Source of the DNA: Prosthecobacter sp.
Lineage (GTDB): Bacteria; Verrucomicrobiota; Verrucomicrobiia; Verrucomicrobiales; Verrucomicrobiaceae
Assembly: GCF_014879935.1 (NCBI RefSeq)
Contig: NZ_JACSRD010000164.1
Span: forward strand, 1 to 44,232
Direction: 5' to 3'
DNA length: 44,232 nucleotides
The notes under the pieces were generated by a model, which saw only the letters and a list, made by a program, of their open reading frames with translations, was not told where the DNA came from and did no database searches. Each line of letters opens with the position of its first letter. Position 1 is the stretch's first letter. Shown here piece after piece: positions 7,111 to 16,877 of this stretch. A program made the translations under genes and the position numbers.

Positions 7111-9000
7111 ATGAAACTCCTACGTGACACTTCTCCCCAACTCCGAAGCGAATGGGATTCCGCTAACAACGGCGACCTGAGTTTCGACAACGTCAGATCG
7201 GGAGCCAAACAGAAGGCGCACTGGATATGCGCAAAGAATCCGCTTCACCGTTGGGAGGCACAAATCAGAGATCGCTCAATGGGACATGGCTGTCCATATT
7301 GTTCGGGACGACTCTTCCTCAAGGAAGAGTCTTTTGGGAGCTTGCACCCTGGGCTGCTCAAGCAATGGGACAGCGTTAGGAATGTCGGCATCGACCCTTT
7401 CGGAATTGGTCCGCTCAACAAGATGCGCATTTGGTGGAGGTGCGGAAAATGCCAGCACAGTTGGGCGACCCAGCTACGCGCGCGCACCAAAAAGGATGCA
7501 GGATGTCCAAACTGCCGAATTGCAGCCAATTCACTGGCCAGTGCCGCACCAGAAATCGCCCAACAATGGCATCCAGAGAAGAATGGCAGCAAGGTGCCCG
7601 AAAATGTTGCGGTAGGCTCGCGATACATCGCATGGTGAAAGTGTGGCCGAGACCCATCTCATGTTTGGCCATCCCAAGTTCGAAGTAGGACCATGGCAAA
7701 GACTGGGTGCCCGCTTTGTGTCTCTGATCGGCCAACGTCGGCTAAACCAACGCTTGCCGACTACTCCCCCACGTTATCCGCACAGTGGCATCCCTCGAAA
7801 AACGGAACACTGACGCCCCGTGATGTGACGATAGGATCGAGCCGGAAAGTCTGGTGGCAATGTGACAATGACAAAACTCATGAGTGGCCAGCGACGGTTA
7901 GCAATCGTGTCCGATTCGGTCACGGTTGCCCCAAGTGCGCAAAGCGCAGCGCCAGCCCGTCCATCACTAACAATCTGGCGACGAAGTTCCCGGCACTTGC
8001 CAGACAGTGGCACCCGGAAAAGAACGGCGCTTTAACGCCCGAGGACGTCACACCTGGAAGCCAGAAGAGAGTTTGGTGGCGTTGCGATGCCGAATCGCCG
8101 CATGTTTGGGACGCCACGATCTACAATCGAACAAGTCGTCAACCTGATGCACATTGCCCGAGTTGTTCCGGCAATAAGCTCGTTGATGCGAACTCACTGG
8201 CAACAGTTCACCCAGAGATCGCCAAGGAATGGCATCCGTCCAAGAACGGGGAGTTAAAGCCGGAAGATGTGACTCGGGCGAGCGGCAAGAAGGTGTGGTG
8301 GATTTGCGCAAGGAATCCATCCCACGAATGGGAAGGCACCGTCAAGAACCGGACAGTCCACAAAAGCGGCTGCCCACATTGCGAATCCGAAACACGTTCG
8401 AGCCGATTCGAGATGTCTCTGATCGAAATGGCGCAGTCATACATCGACTACTCGGGCACCTTCCATCGCAGTCTGACTGCGCTTCGAACTTTAACGAAGC
8501 AAGCTGTTCCGCGCACAGTCCAACTCAGGCACACGTTCTTCCGAATGCTCTATTCATCTGCTATCACTGCTTTGGAGACCTATCTCAGCGATGCATTCGT
8601 TCAGAACGTTGTGACTGACCAAAGTCGGATGGAGACATTGCTCTCGACGGCACCAGAGTTCCTCGACCGCAAGTATGCGCTTTCCGATGTTGTTGATTGG
8701 AGCAAAAACCTGAATCGCCGTGTCACGGAATACCTCGTTGGCATCATCTGGCACAATCTCAGCAAGGTGAGACCCATGTATTCAACGGTTCTGGGAGTGA
8801 ACTTTCCCTCAGATTCAAAATCGATCTATCAGGCGATTGCAGTGAGACATGATCTGGTTCACCGCAACGGCAGATCGAAGGAAAACCATTTCCATCGAAT
8901 CACCAGTGTGGAAGTCGATAAGCTGCTCAACGACGTGGAGAGCTTTGTTCAGCACATCGACAGCCAAGTAAAAAGCTTGCCGAAACCCACCCATCGGTAG
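7111..9000 (+). pseudogene. Six-repeat DUF4379-like zinc-ribbon array fused to a HEPN-like domain, interrupted by one TGA
   Basis: Read through one TGA (7636-7638) this is a 629-codon frame. It has six tandem units of about 60 residues with the pattern P-x-L...W-P-x-K-N-G...V-W-W-x-C...H-x-W...R-T...G-C-P-x-C, each with four potential zinc-ligand Cys/His positions, as in DUF4379-type zinc ribbons. Residues from about 430 to the end are helical and contain R-H-D-L-V-H (about 578-583), an R-x4-H motif as in RiboL-PSP/HEPN RNases. The TGA replaces the second Trp of the WW pair in unit 3, so one TGG-to-TGA change explains it. If not read through, 7693-9000 could still give units 4-6 plus HEPN from an internal ATG. 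Start: the ATG at 7111 directly precedes unit 1; upstream codons derive from the 188-bp element and RAYT antisense. Composition is more A/T than the flanks. It could be a nucleic-acid-sensing RNA-cleaving defence protein, by inference. Confidence 0.75.
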
Positions 9001-9033
9001 GACCGCTTCCCATCCCGCGTTTCATGTCCCCGC

Positions 9034-11640
9034 ATGAAACCCCTCCTCGCGCTTTTCCTTTCTCTCACCGCCGCCACGGCTGCGGACCTGACATTGCTCG
9101 ACGTGGGGAAATCGGATTACCAGATCGTTTTGCCGGATGCGTTGCCTTCACCGGCTTTGGACGAAAGTCTCGTGCAGACGGCGCGGCTGCTCCAAACGGC
9201 GTTTTTGGCGAACAAGGTCGAAGTCGCGGTCGTGAGGGAAAAGGAGCGGGATGCGGCGAAACCGGCGTTGATGCTCGGGAATACGCAGTTCGCGCAGAAG
9301 AATGGCCTCGAGGTGACGAAGCTGCGGGATTGGAGCTTTGTGCATCAGGTGGTGGGCAAGGATGTGATCATCGTGGGGCATGATCATCGGTCGAAGGCGC
9401 CGACGGACAATGCGCGGCGGCCGAACTGGGATCGCGTGGGCACGGCGAAGGCGGCTGTGGACTTTGCGCGGCAGTTCATGGGCGTGCGCTTTTTGTATCC
9501 TGATCTGCCGGGCTACACGCCGGTGAGCGGCGCGGCGAAGATCGACCTCATGGAGTCGCCCGCGATCGAGTTTCTGCCGATGAAGACGATGACGGTGCCG
9601 GAGTCGCTGAACGTGACCACCACGCCGCTGCTGCGGGTGAACACGGCGCATCCGGCGGGCGCGTCGTTTTACGATCTCGCGCACAATCGCTTTCCTCGCG
9701 TGGACGAGCAGTTCGGCGGTCACACGTGGGAGCGGGCGGTGCCGGCGGAGTTGTTTGCGGAGCACCCGGAATACTTCGCGCTGATCAGCGGCTCGCGTTT
9801 GAAGCCGGAGGGCAACGGGCAGTATTGCCTGTCGAATCCCGACGTGCAGGAGCGCATCTACCGCGATCTCGCGGGCTTCTTCGACAAAGGCTACGACAGC
9901 GTCGATCTCGGTCAGCCGGACGGCTTTCGCGAGTGTCAGTGCGAGAAGTGCAATGCGCTTTACGGCACGGGCAAAGACTGGTCGGAGAAGATCTGGATCT
10001 TCCACCGCGATGTCGCGCGGCGTTTGGAGAAGTCGCATCCGGGCAAGCAGGTGACGATGATGAGCTACATCCTCACCGCCGCACCGCCGAAGAGCTTCAA
10101 AGCCTTCCCTTCAAACACCTGCATCATGCTCACCGGCACCAACGAGGAGGACATCGTCCCGTGGCGCGGCATCGACGTGCCGCGCGGCTTCACCGGCTAC
10201 GTTTACAACTGGTGCCCGAACCTCGGCACGCGCTACACGCCGATGCGCACGCCCGGCTACATCGAGCAGCAGGTGCAACGGCTCGCCGTGAACCGCATCC
10301 AGTCGCTCTACCGCGACGGCCCCGGCCAGCTCTTCGGCCTCGAAGGCCCCGTCTATTACACCATGGGCCGCATGTTTGACGATCCGGCGAACAACCACGC
10401 GAAGGACCTCGTCCCCGAGTTCTGCGAGGCCGCGTTTCAAAACAAGAGCATCGCCTTCTCCATGCGTGCCTTTTACGACGAGCTGTATCACGCCATCGCA
10501 CTCTACTCCGACCACATCGGCACGCGCACCGACGTGTGGACCTACAAACCGCTGCCCACCGATGCCCGCGGACGCAAAACAGTGCAGGACCCGTTTCAGC
10601 TCATCGCCTTCCTCTACACGCCGCGCGTGCTCGTCACGATGGAGGGCCATCTCGCGCAGGCGCAAAAGCTCGCCACCACGCCGAAGGTGAAGACGCGCCT
10701 CGCGCTCGTGCGCACCGAGTTCGACTACTTGAAGCACTTCGCGAAGGTCGTGCACCTGCATCAGGCCTGGCAGATGCTGCCCGACACCGGCTCGCTGCAT
10801 CGCCTGCTCGATGCCATCGACGCACGAAACGCCTTCATCGCCACGCTTTACGTCAAAGGGCACCAAAAAGAGTGGAACCACATTCTGTTCCCCTTTCCCG
10901 GCCACGACGCGAAGCACCTACAACTCGCCCACGACGGCTACCAGGAGCCCTACGCCAGCACCTGCTTCAACTGGGACACCAAGGCCATGCGCAACGCCCC
11001 GCCCATGGGCCTCAAGAAACTCACCATCGCCAAAACGACCGCGAAACTCACGCTCGACAGCCCCGAGTGGCAAAACACCACCGCGCATGAACTCACGCTC
11101 CTCCCGCCGCTGCACACGCTGCCGCGCATCACGACGATCCGCCTCCTCTACGACGAAAAAGCCCTCCACCTCCGAGCCGAAGCCGAACTCGGCGACGAAG
11201 CGACTTTCGCCGCCTTTAAGCGAGATCGCCTTCTCAACAACCAAGAGGCCTTCGATGTCTATTTGGCTCCGAATCCGGCTCAGCCGCTCTTCTACCGCCT
11301 CACCCAAGGCGCGAATGCCGCCTCCAAATACGACGCGCTCAACGGCCGCATCACCGACGTGATGGATCCGCGTCACGGCAAAGACGACCCCACCTGGAAC
11401 GGCGACTGGACCAGCGAAGCCCGCGTCGATTCGAAAGCCAAACGCTGGCATGCGCATCTCGTCATTCCCTTCACCACCCTCGGCGTCGAACCACCCAGCA
11501 AAGGCATCACCTGGAAAGCCAACTTCGGCCGCAACCACGCCCTGCCTCGCGAAATCGTCGACCGCGCGATCTGGTCGTCGTCCCTCACCAGCACGAGCAT
11601 GGATGACACGACCGTGATGGGCGATATCGTGTTTGAGTGA
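9034..11640 (+). CDS. Secreted DUF4838 glycosidase-like protein with C-terminal CBM9-like domain
   Basis: The 868-residue product has a signal peptide (MKPLLALFLSLTAATA). Its first 580 or so residues follow the DUF4838 pattern, a large secreted family with a fold related to alpha-glucuronidases: GHTWERAVPAELFAEHPEYFAL, LGQPDGFRECQC, YNWCPNLG, LEGPVYYTMGRMFDDP. Acidic residues in these motifs may be catalytic, but no activity is proven for the family. The last 200 residues (LYDEKALHLRAEAEL, NNQEAFDVYL, ARVDSKAKRWHAHLVIPF) resemble a family 9-like carbohydrate-binding domain. The start ATG gives the signal peptide directly, 33 bp after the zinc-ribbon/HEPN stop. It belongs with the extracellular polysaccharide-degrading genes to the right. 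Confidence 0.85.
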   Translation: MKPLLALFLSLTAATAADLTLLDVGKSDYQIVLPDALPSPALDESLVQTARLLQTAFLANKVEVAVVREKERDAAKPALMLGNTQFAQKNGLEVTKLRDWSFVHQVVGKDVIIVGHDHRSKAPTDNARRPNWDRVGTAKAAVDFARQFMGVRFLYPDLPGYTPVSGAAKIDLMESPAIEFLPMKTMTVPESLNVTTTPLLRVNTAHPAGASFYDLAHNRFPRVDEQFGGHTWERAVPAELFAEHPEYFALISGSRLKPEGNGQYCLSNPDVQERIYRDLAGFFDKGYDSVDLGQPDGFRECQCEKCNALYGTGKDWSEKIWIFHRDVARRLEKSHPGKQVTMMSYILTAAPPKSFKAFPSNTCIMLTGTNEEDIVPWRGIDVPRGFTGYVYNWCPNLGTRYTPMRTPGYIEQQVQRLAVNRIQSLYRDGPGQLFGLEGPVYYTMGRMFDDPANNHAKDLVPEFCEAAFQNKSIAFSMRAFYDELYHAIALYSDHIGTRTDVWTYKPLPTDARGRKTVQDPFQLIAFLYTPRVLVTMEGHLAQAQKLATTPKVKTRLALVRTEFDYLKHFAKVVHLHQAWQMLPDTGSLHRLLDAIDARNAFIATLYVKGHQKEWNHILFPFPGHDAKHLQLAHDGYQEPYASTCFNWDTKAMRNAPPMGLKKLTIAKTTAKLTLDSPEWQNTTAHELTLLPPLHTLPRITTIRLLYDEKALHLRAEAELGDEATFAAFKRDRLLNNQEAFDVYLAPNPAQPLFYRLTQGANAASKYDALNGRITDVMDPRHGKDDPTWNGDWTSEARVDSKAKRWHAHLVIPFTTLGVEPPSKGITWKANFGRNHALPREIVDRAIWSSSLTSTSMDDTTVMGDIVFE

Positions 11641-11649
11641 AGGCACATG

Positions 11650-11838
11650 ACATGGACTGCGGCAGCCTGCTGCCGCTTTTCCCAGGCAGCCCAGCTGCCG
11701 CCGGAGTCTCCAGGTGGACGAAGAACACCCTCTGCTGGCGCAAACGCGAAAGCGCCTCGGCGTGGCATCACTTGGGGACGCTCGACGGCCAGCAGGGCTG
11801 GCCTCCCGAAAGCGGCAGCAGGCTGCCGCAGTCCATGT
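11650..11838. repeat. 188-bp palindromic element, copy 3
   Basis: This is the third copy of the RAYT-flanking element, with the same ACATGGACTGCGGCAGCC end, inverted partner and inner hairpins, in the same orientation about 5 kb from the transposase. It occupies most of the gap between the DUF4838 and sialidase genes. Its edges lie 9 bp after one stop codon and 46 bp before the next start, so it sits inside a probable transcription unit. Confidence 0.85.
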
Positions 11839-11884
11839 CGCAAGGCGCGAAGACCGGCTCTCGCCATCGCGTTTACCCAGCCGC

Positions 11885-13489
11885 ATGTTCCTCCGCGCCC
11901 TTCTCCTCCCGCTTCTCGCTGCCTCCCTCCACGCCGAGGACATTACCTGGCAGCTTCAGTATGACGCCAAAACGCTGCCTGACGGCACCTGGAGCAGCGT
12001 CGGCACTCCGAAGGCCAAACTCGAGGCCGATGGTCTGCGCATCGAGGACGACGGCACTGGCTTCGGACATTACCGCGCAGGCTGGAAGGCGGGCGAGGAT
12101 GAGGAAGTCATCGTCGAGGCCGAGGTGAAGGTCCTTTCGACCACGGGCGCGGTGAAGGGCAAGACCACGTCCTCGCTCTGGCCATGGCGCGATGGTGGCC
12201 CGGTCGTGATTCAACTGAGCGATGGCAAGCATCAGGAAGGTCTCGCGCTGTTCCCGAACCAGGCGACGAACTTCACCGACCGCTTCATTCCACAGGACAC
12301 GACGAATCGTTTTCACACGTATCGGCTCGTCATTCGTGGAACGGACATGCAGATGTTTGTGGATTGCGAACGCAAGGTGGTGGGCCAAGGAGCCTTCTGG
12401 AAGCCGGTGGAGTCGAAGGAGCCCTTCATTCTCTTCGGTTCCACGGCCAAGACGGCGACGGGCAACGCGATCTGGAAATCCGTGAAGCTCGGCACGCGAA
12501 AAGCGGCCACGCCATTGCCCAAACCGCAGCTCAAAGTCACCGTCAGCGAGCCGTGGATCATCCCGGAGCGCAAAGGCGTGCCCGAGACGCGGCCTTACTT
12601 GTATGACATGGGCAAAGGCCTGCTCCTCATGAGCGTGGCGCAGGGGCCGGATGCGTTCTACGAGCCCTACGGCCTCTACAAATCGACCGACGCCGCCAAG
12701 ACGTGGTCACCCATCACTGGCATCGATCAAAAGCCCGAAACACCGCTCCCATGCCTGCGCCGTCCGGATGGCAGCATCGCCGCCATGTCACGCTGGACGT
12801 GGTCGCAGCCGGACGGAGCCGTTTTTGGCAAAACCTGGCGGCTCAATGCCGACGCGACCACCTTCACGATGGAGGACAACCGCCTCAATCTGCCCGCTCA
12901 GTATGCGAACGAGCAAAAGAGCGACCAGACCATCTGCGAGCGCCACCTCTGGAACGATGCCGACGGTGGCATGACGATGGTCGTCTGGACTCGCAAGAAC
13001 ACCAAACGCCCCGATGGCCGCAATCAAACCGAGCGCTGGTCCCATCTCATGCGCAGCACCGACGGCGGCAAAACGTGGAATCACTTCTCCGTCGTCGGCC
13101 CCGGCGGCGAGCCCGCTGTGTGCCGCCTGAGCGACACTGAACAAGTCGCCGTCATCCGCGGCGACCGGAACTCGTGCATGAAGCAGATGTTTTCCCACGA
13201 CGCTGGCAAAACGTGGACGCAGCCCGTGCAGATGGAGGAAGGCCGCGTGCTGCCCGATCTCGTCATGATGAGCAACGGCGTGCTCGCCTGCAGCTACGGC
13301 CGCCCCGCGAGCTGCCTCATGTTCAGCCTCGACAAGGGCAAAACCTGGACCAGCCACCACGTCATCTCCGACCGCGTCCGCTTCAACTATACCAGCATCC
13401 GCGAGATCAGCCCCGGCCGTCTGCTTTACATCCACGACGCGCCAAAGATGACGTGTGTTTATGTCGATGTGGAGAAGATCGTCCGCTGA
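11885..13489 (+). CDS. Secreted sialidase-fold protein with N-terminal LamG-like domain
   Basis: The 534-residue protein starts at the ATG that gives a signal peptide (MFLRALLLPLLAASLHA); the longer open frame upstream is only the 188-bp repeat. Residues about 20-200 look like a concanavalin/LamG-type sandwich (ITWQLQYDAKTLPDG, FHTYRLVIRGTDMQMFVD). The rest contains Asp boxes (S-x-D-x-G-x-T-W): YKSTDAAKTW, MRSTDGGKTW, FSHDAGKTW, FSLDKGKTW, marking a six-bladed sialidase propeller. It is probably an exported glycan hydrolase or glycan-binding protein; the residues needed to assign true sialidase activity cannot be confirmed by eye. It converges with the next gene, with only 5 bp between the stop codons. 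Confidence 0.82.
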   Translation: MFLRALLLPLLAASLHAEDITWQLQYDAKTLPDGTWSSVGTPKAKLEADGLRIEDDGTGFGHYRAGWKAGEDEEVIVEAEVKVLSTTGAVKGKTTSSLWPWRDGGPVVIQLSDGKHQEGLALFPNQATNFTDRFIPQDTTNRFHTYRLVIRGTDMQMFVDCERKVVGQGAFWKPVESKEPFILFGSTAKTATGNAIWKSVKLGTRKAATPLPKPQLKVTVSEPWIIPERKGVPETRPYLYDMGKGLLLMSVAQGPDAFYEPYGLYKSTDAAKTWSPITGIDQKPETPLPCLRRPDGSIAAMSRWTWSQPDGAVFGKTWRLNADATTFTMEDNRLNLPAQYANEQKSDQTICERHLWNDADGGMTMVVWTRKNTKRPDGRNQTERWSHLMRSTDGGKTWNHFSVVGPGGEPAVCRLSDTEQVAVIRGDRNSCMKQMFSHDAGKTWTQPVQMEEGRVLPDLVMMSNGVLACSYGRPASCLMFSLDKGKTWTSHHVISDRVRFNYTSIREISPGRLLYIHDAPKMTCVYVDVEKIVR

Positions 13490-13494
13490 GCGAG

Positions 13495-15009
13495 CTACCG
13501 CGCTGGAGAGTCTCCCGGAAGCCAGAAGTGGCGTGTTTTGACACCTGACGAGTCTTTCTCGCGCGAGTGCATCTGGCTCGTGTCCGGCACCTGCCAGAAG
13601 GAGCGATGATCACTTGCTGAACCAGGGACTTTGACGAAAGACAGTTCGTCGATGCTGGTCGTGACGGTGGCATCGCGACGACCATTCCGGCACCACGGAT
13701 TGAGCCAGGCGATTGCGATGACTTCCTGGCTGTGAAGCGGTTCGTGACGCGTGAAGCGCTCGCGCATGGTGCCCTGGCCGTAGATGCAGGTGAAGTCGGC
13801 CATAGGCAGCACCTGCTGTGACCACTGGCCGGGTTCGAGATAGCGACGCGTCTGGTAGATGGCGAAATCGAGATCCGTGCGTGTGGCGATGCTGCGATGA
13901 GTGAGATTGAAGTCGAAGCCACGCCCCCCGCGGACACGCAATGCCTCCGATGGCCCCACAGACTTCCAGTCGAACGTTTTGCCCGCCGGTGCCACGAAGA
14001 CGAGAAAATCGAGTGGCACGATCTCGCCGGCTCCGACGAGCGTGTTTCGTTGTTCAGGCGCTTCCACGCGGATGTTGAGGGAAAAGGCGTTGGCACCGGC
14101 TGCTCCGCTCGTGTGAACGCCTGCGCAGTGAACTTCCTCCGCGGTGCGACCTTTGCTGAGCAGCACTTTCCGGCCGCCGAGGCCCGTGGCGGCCACGCTG
14201 AGCTGCATCGGCTCAAAGCGCAGGGGCTTGGAGCGAGTCCACGACTCGTCGAACCACTCAGCCTCGGCAGCCGCCATGTAGAGAGTGAAGGCGCGGTCGA
14301 TCTTCCCATCCTCAAAGTCGGCGAGGGTCTTCACGGGCTCGATCTGGTCTGGCGCAAAGGTGGTAAAGGGCTTTCCTTCGCCAAGCGTGACGACTTCGAT
14401 GTCGTCGATGAGGCATTCACCGAGCGAATCTGGTGCGAGAAAGACGCCCACGTGTTCCTGGGCCCAGCGGTTGTAGTAATTGCGCGGTGCGTCTGTGCTG
14501 AAGCCGGAGCGGCGGAAATTTCGCCACGTGGGATGATTGAAATTGAGGGTGACTTCGACCCACTCAGGCTTCGCCATCACCCGAATGGTCTGCGGCTCAG
14601 TGAAGACATCGCTATTGCCGTAGTAGGCGGTCGGGCCTCCGCAGTAGATCGAAATGGTGCCGCTGATCACCTTGAGACGGAGGCGTAGCGCATCGGCCTC
14701 CGGAGGAAAGTAGGGCGCGAGCCGCAGGATCGAGCCCGCACCGCTGGCGAAGGCCTGTGAATCGCTCACTTTCACGCGCAGGGCTTTGCCGCCGCTGTCA
14801 GGCACCACTTCGACGCTGCTCCAGGCACGCGCCCGTTGGCGGAAGTCCTCGCTCCAGCGATGAATGTCGATGAAGCCCTTCTGGAATGGACCGATGGCTG
14901 CTGAATCGAAGTTTTCCACCATGCCGAGCGGCGCAGCCTCACTTGCATGCAGCCAGCTCATGCCAAGTGCCAGGCATGCACAAAGGAAGACGAACGGGCG
15001 GTGCTTCAT
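13495..15009 (-). CDS. Secreted beta-rich protein of unknown function
   Basis: The 504-residue product starts MKHRPFVFLCACLALGMSWLHASEA, a signal peptide; an in-frame Met eight codons earlier lacks this advantage. Residues about 25-190 look like a carbohydrate-binding sandwich (MVENFDSAAIGPF, ALRVKVSDSQAFASGAG, WVEVTLNFNHPTW, CLIDDIEV). A second half from about 200 has a similar flavour (LADFEDGKIDRAFTLYMAAAEAEWFDESW...FNLTHRSIATRTDLDFAIYQ). I do not recognise the family and see no catalytic motif. It is transcribed divergently from the deacetylase gene, with 96 bp between the start codons. Confidence 0.75.
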   Translation of the reverse strand: MKHRPFVFLCACLALGMSWLHASEAAPLGMVENFDSAAIGPFQKGFIDIHRWSEDFRQRARAWSSVEVVPDSGGKALRVKVSDSQAFASGAGSILRLAPYFPPEADALRLRLKVISGTISIYCGGPTAYYGNSDVFTEPQTIRVMAKPEWVEVTLNFNHPTWRNFRRSGFSTDAPRNYYNRWAQEHVGVFLAPDSLGECLIDDIEVVTLGEGKPFTTFAPDQIEPVKTLADFEDGKIDRAFTLYMAAAEAEWFDESWTRSKPLRFEPMQLSVAATGLGGRKVLLSKGRTAEEVHCAGVHTSGAAGANAFSLNIRVEAPEQRNTLVGAGEIVPLDFLVFVAPAGKTFDWKSVGPSEALRVRGGRGFDFNLTHRSIATRTDLDFAIYQTRRYLEPGQWSQQVLPMADFTCIYGQGTMRERFTRHEPLHSQEVIAIAWLNPWCRNGRRDATVTTSIDELSFVKVPGSASDHRSFWQVPDTSQMHSREKDSSGVKTRHFWLPGDSPAR

Positions 15010-15105
15010 GGAAGTGAGTACGTTTCCTCTCACGTTGTCATGCGCCTGCGTGAAAAGTGAGTGCGTTTCGGCGGGATGTGCGGAATCTGAAGCGTTTCAT
15101 CCAAC
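15010..15105. promoter_or_regulatory. Divergent promoter region with a direct-repeat pair
   Basis: The 96 bp between two divergent start codons hold AAGTGAGTACGTTTC (15012-15026) and AAGTGAGTGCGTTTC (15055-15069), identical at 14 of 15 positions and 43 bp apart, about four helical turns. That layout fits a shared operator for one regulator bound twice, but no regulator gene is nearby and promoter elements are not clear. Confidence 0.4.
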
Positions 15106-15855
15106 ATGAAAGCTCTTCTCGCCGCCCTTTCCTTCTCCAGCCTGACTCTGGTGCTTTGCTGGCAATTGTGTGCTGCCGAACCCATCCCGGACAAGCTGGT
15201 GGTGCTGACGTTTGATGACTCGGTGGCCAGTCAGGCGACGTTTGTCGCACCGCTTCTGAAGAAGCATGGGTTTGGGGCGACGTTTTTCATCACGGAGGGC
15301 TTCGAGTTCCTCGTGGACAAGAAGAACTACATGACCTGGGAGCAGATCAAGGCGCTGCACGACCAAGGCTTCGAGATCGGCAATCACACACGCAAACACG
15401 CGGGGGTGAACAAGCAGAAGCCGGAGCAGCTCGCCGCTGACGTGGAATTCATCGAGCAGCAGTGCCTGAAGTTCGGCATTCCGAAGCCGGTGAGCTTCTG
15501 CTACCCCGGTTATGCGACCAGCGAGACGGCGGTGAAGCTGCTCCGCGAACGTGGCTACTCGTTCGCACGTGCTGGAGGCGCGAAGGCTTTCGATCCGATG
15601 ACCGACGATCCATTGACGATGCCGCAGGCCTTCGACGGCAAGCCGGACAGCACGCTGGAGCAATTCAAAGCCGCCGTGGCGCAGGCGAAGGACGGCAAGA
15701 TCGCCGTGATGACCTTTCACGGCGTGCCGGACATCAAGCATCCGTGGGTGAACACCGATCCGGCCAAATTTGAGGCTTACATGCAGCATCTCAAAGACGA
15801 AGGGTGCACGGTGATCGCCATGCGCGACCTGTTGAAGTATCTCGCGGCGAAGTAA
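15106..15855 (+). CDS. Secreted polysaccharide deacetylase (NodB homology, CE4-like)
   Basis: The 249-residue protein has a signal peptide ending about CAA-EPIPD and the NodB layout. LTFDDS (about 35-40) supplies the catalytic Asp and a metal Asp. The second motif has HTRKHAG in place of the classical H-(S/T)-x-x-H, giving H-x3-H metal ligands. FCYPGY is the third motif. The later ...MTFHGV supplies the conserved His. It probably removes acetyl groups from an amino sugar or plant/algal polysaccharide in the periplasm. It is followed 28 bp later by an esterase, suggesting co-transcription. Confidence 0.87.
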   Translation: MKALLAALSFSSLTLVLCWQLCAAEPIPDKLVVLTFDDSVASQATFVAPLLKKHGFGATFFITEGFEFLVDKKNYMTWEQIKALHDQGFEIGNHTRKHAGVNKQKPEQLAADVEFIEQQCLKFGIPKPVSFCYPGYATSETAVKLLRERGYSFARAGGAKAFDPMTDDPLTMPQAFDGKPDSTLEQFKAAVAQAKDGKIAVMTFHGVPDIKHPWVNTDPAKFEAYMQHLKDEGCTVIAMRDLLKYLAAK

Positions 15856-15883
15856 TGCCTGCGGCTGGCGTATAGAGACGGCC

Positions 15884-16744
15884 ATGAAGTCCATTCTCGC
15901 CCTTTTGCTCCTGCTGCTCAGCGCACCCACCTTCGCCCAGGTCATCCAGCGTGACGTCCGCTACCTCGATGACGGTCACGCACGACATGTGCTCGACATC
16001 TACGCGCCGGAGAACGCGAAGAACCTGCCCGTGGTCTTCTGGATGCATGGCGGCGGCTGGCAGCAGGGGGACAAATCCAGCGTGCAGACCAAGCCCAAAT
16101 GGTTCCTGGAACGCGGCTTCGTCTTTGTCTCGACAAACTACCGCCTGCTTCCCGAGGTGGACATGGGCACGCTCATCCGTGATTGCGCGAAGTCCTTCGG
16201 CTGGGTGCAAAAACACATCGCGGAGCACGGTGGCGATCCAAAACGCGTGCTGGTGGGCGGCCACAGCGCCGGAGCCCAGCTCGCGGCGATTCTTTGCACC
16301 GACGACCGCTACCTGAAGGAAGTCGGCGCGGATTTCTCCAGCCTCATCGGCTGCGTGCCCGTCGATGGCGACACCTACAACGTCCCGGCCATCATCGAAG
16401 TCGCTGAAACACGGGCGCGTGTGCACGGCTTTCCGCTGCCGAGTTTCGGTCATCGGCTGAAGTTCGGGAACGATCCCGCGCTGCACAAAGACTTCTCCGC
16501 CGTCACGCATGTGGCGAAGGGCAGAGGCATCCCGCCCTTCCTCATCTTGCATGTCTCTCATCATCCGGACAACACCGCCCAGGCCCGGCACTTCGGCGAC
16601 AAGCTGAAGGCAGCCGAGGTGCCGGTGACGCTCTTCGGCGCGCGGGACACGGAGCACGTGAAACTCAACAGCGACCTCGGCCTCGCCAGCGATCCGGCCA
16701 CGAAGGCGCTGGACGCGTTTGTCGCGTCGATCCTGAAGAAGTGA
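15884..16744 (+). CDS. Secreted alpha/beta-hydrolase, carboxylesterase (BD-FAE type)
   Basis: The 286-residue protein has a signal peptide ([18 protein letters not shown]). Hallmarks: oxyanion-hole HGGGW (in [11 protein letters not shown]), nucleophile elbow GHSAG (in [12 protein letters not shown]) and a late His in DTEHVKLN. This is the pattern of small esterases such as BD-feruloyl esterases and acetyl-glycan esterases. Substrate is unknown. It fits between the deacetylase and the DUF1080/PVC cytochrome gene as part of an exported glycan-deacylating set. Confidence 0.85.
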   Translation: MKSILALLLLLLSAPTFAQVIQRDVRYLDDGHARHVLDIYAPENAKNLPVVFWMHGGGWQQGDKSSVQTKPKWFLERGFVFVSTNYRLLPEVDMGTLIRDCAKSFGWVQKHIAEHGGDPKRVLVGGHSAGAQLAAILCTDDRYLKEVGADFSSLIGCVPVDGDTYNVPAIIEVAETRARVHGFPLPSFGHRLKFGNDPALHKDFSAVTHVAKGRGIPPFLILHVSHHPDNTAQARHFGDKLKAAEVPVTLFGARDTEHVKLNSDLGLASDPATKALDAFVASILKK

Positions 16745-16790
16745 CGCGTTTGCAGGAATTCGATGTGGTTGGGGTGCCGCAGGTGCGGCA

Positions 16791-16877
16791 GCGTTTTGGA
16801 GTGCTCCAGCCCTCTGGAGCTTTTTGCAGTCCGACAGACGTTCGAAAGCGGCGGAGGGCCGCCGCACTCCATGACGC
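16791..16877. repeat. Palindromic repeat, GGAGTGCGG family, copy 2
   Basis: The outer arms are GCGTTTTGGAGTGC and GCACTCCATGACGC. Within are two independent hairpins: GCTCCAGCCCTCTGGAGC and GCGGCGGAGGGCCGCCGC. The outer-arm-plus-two-hairpins layout is that of a BIME-like element. It fills part of the 292-bp gap before the DUF1080/PVC gene; the rest of that gap (16878-17036) shows no gene. Confidence 0.75.
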
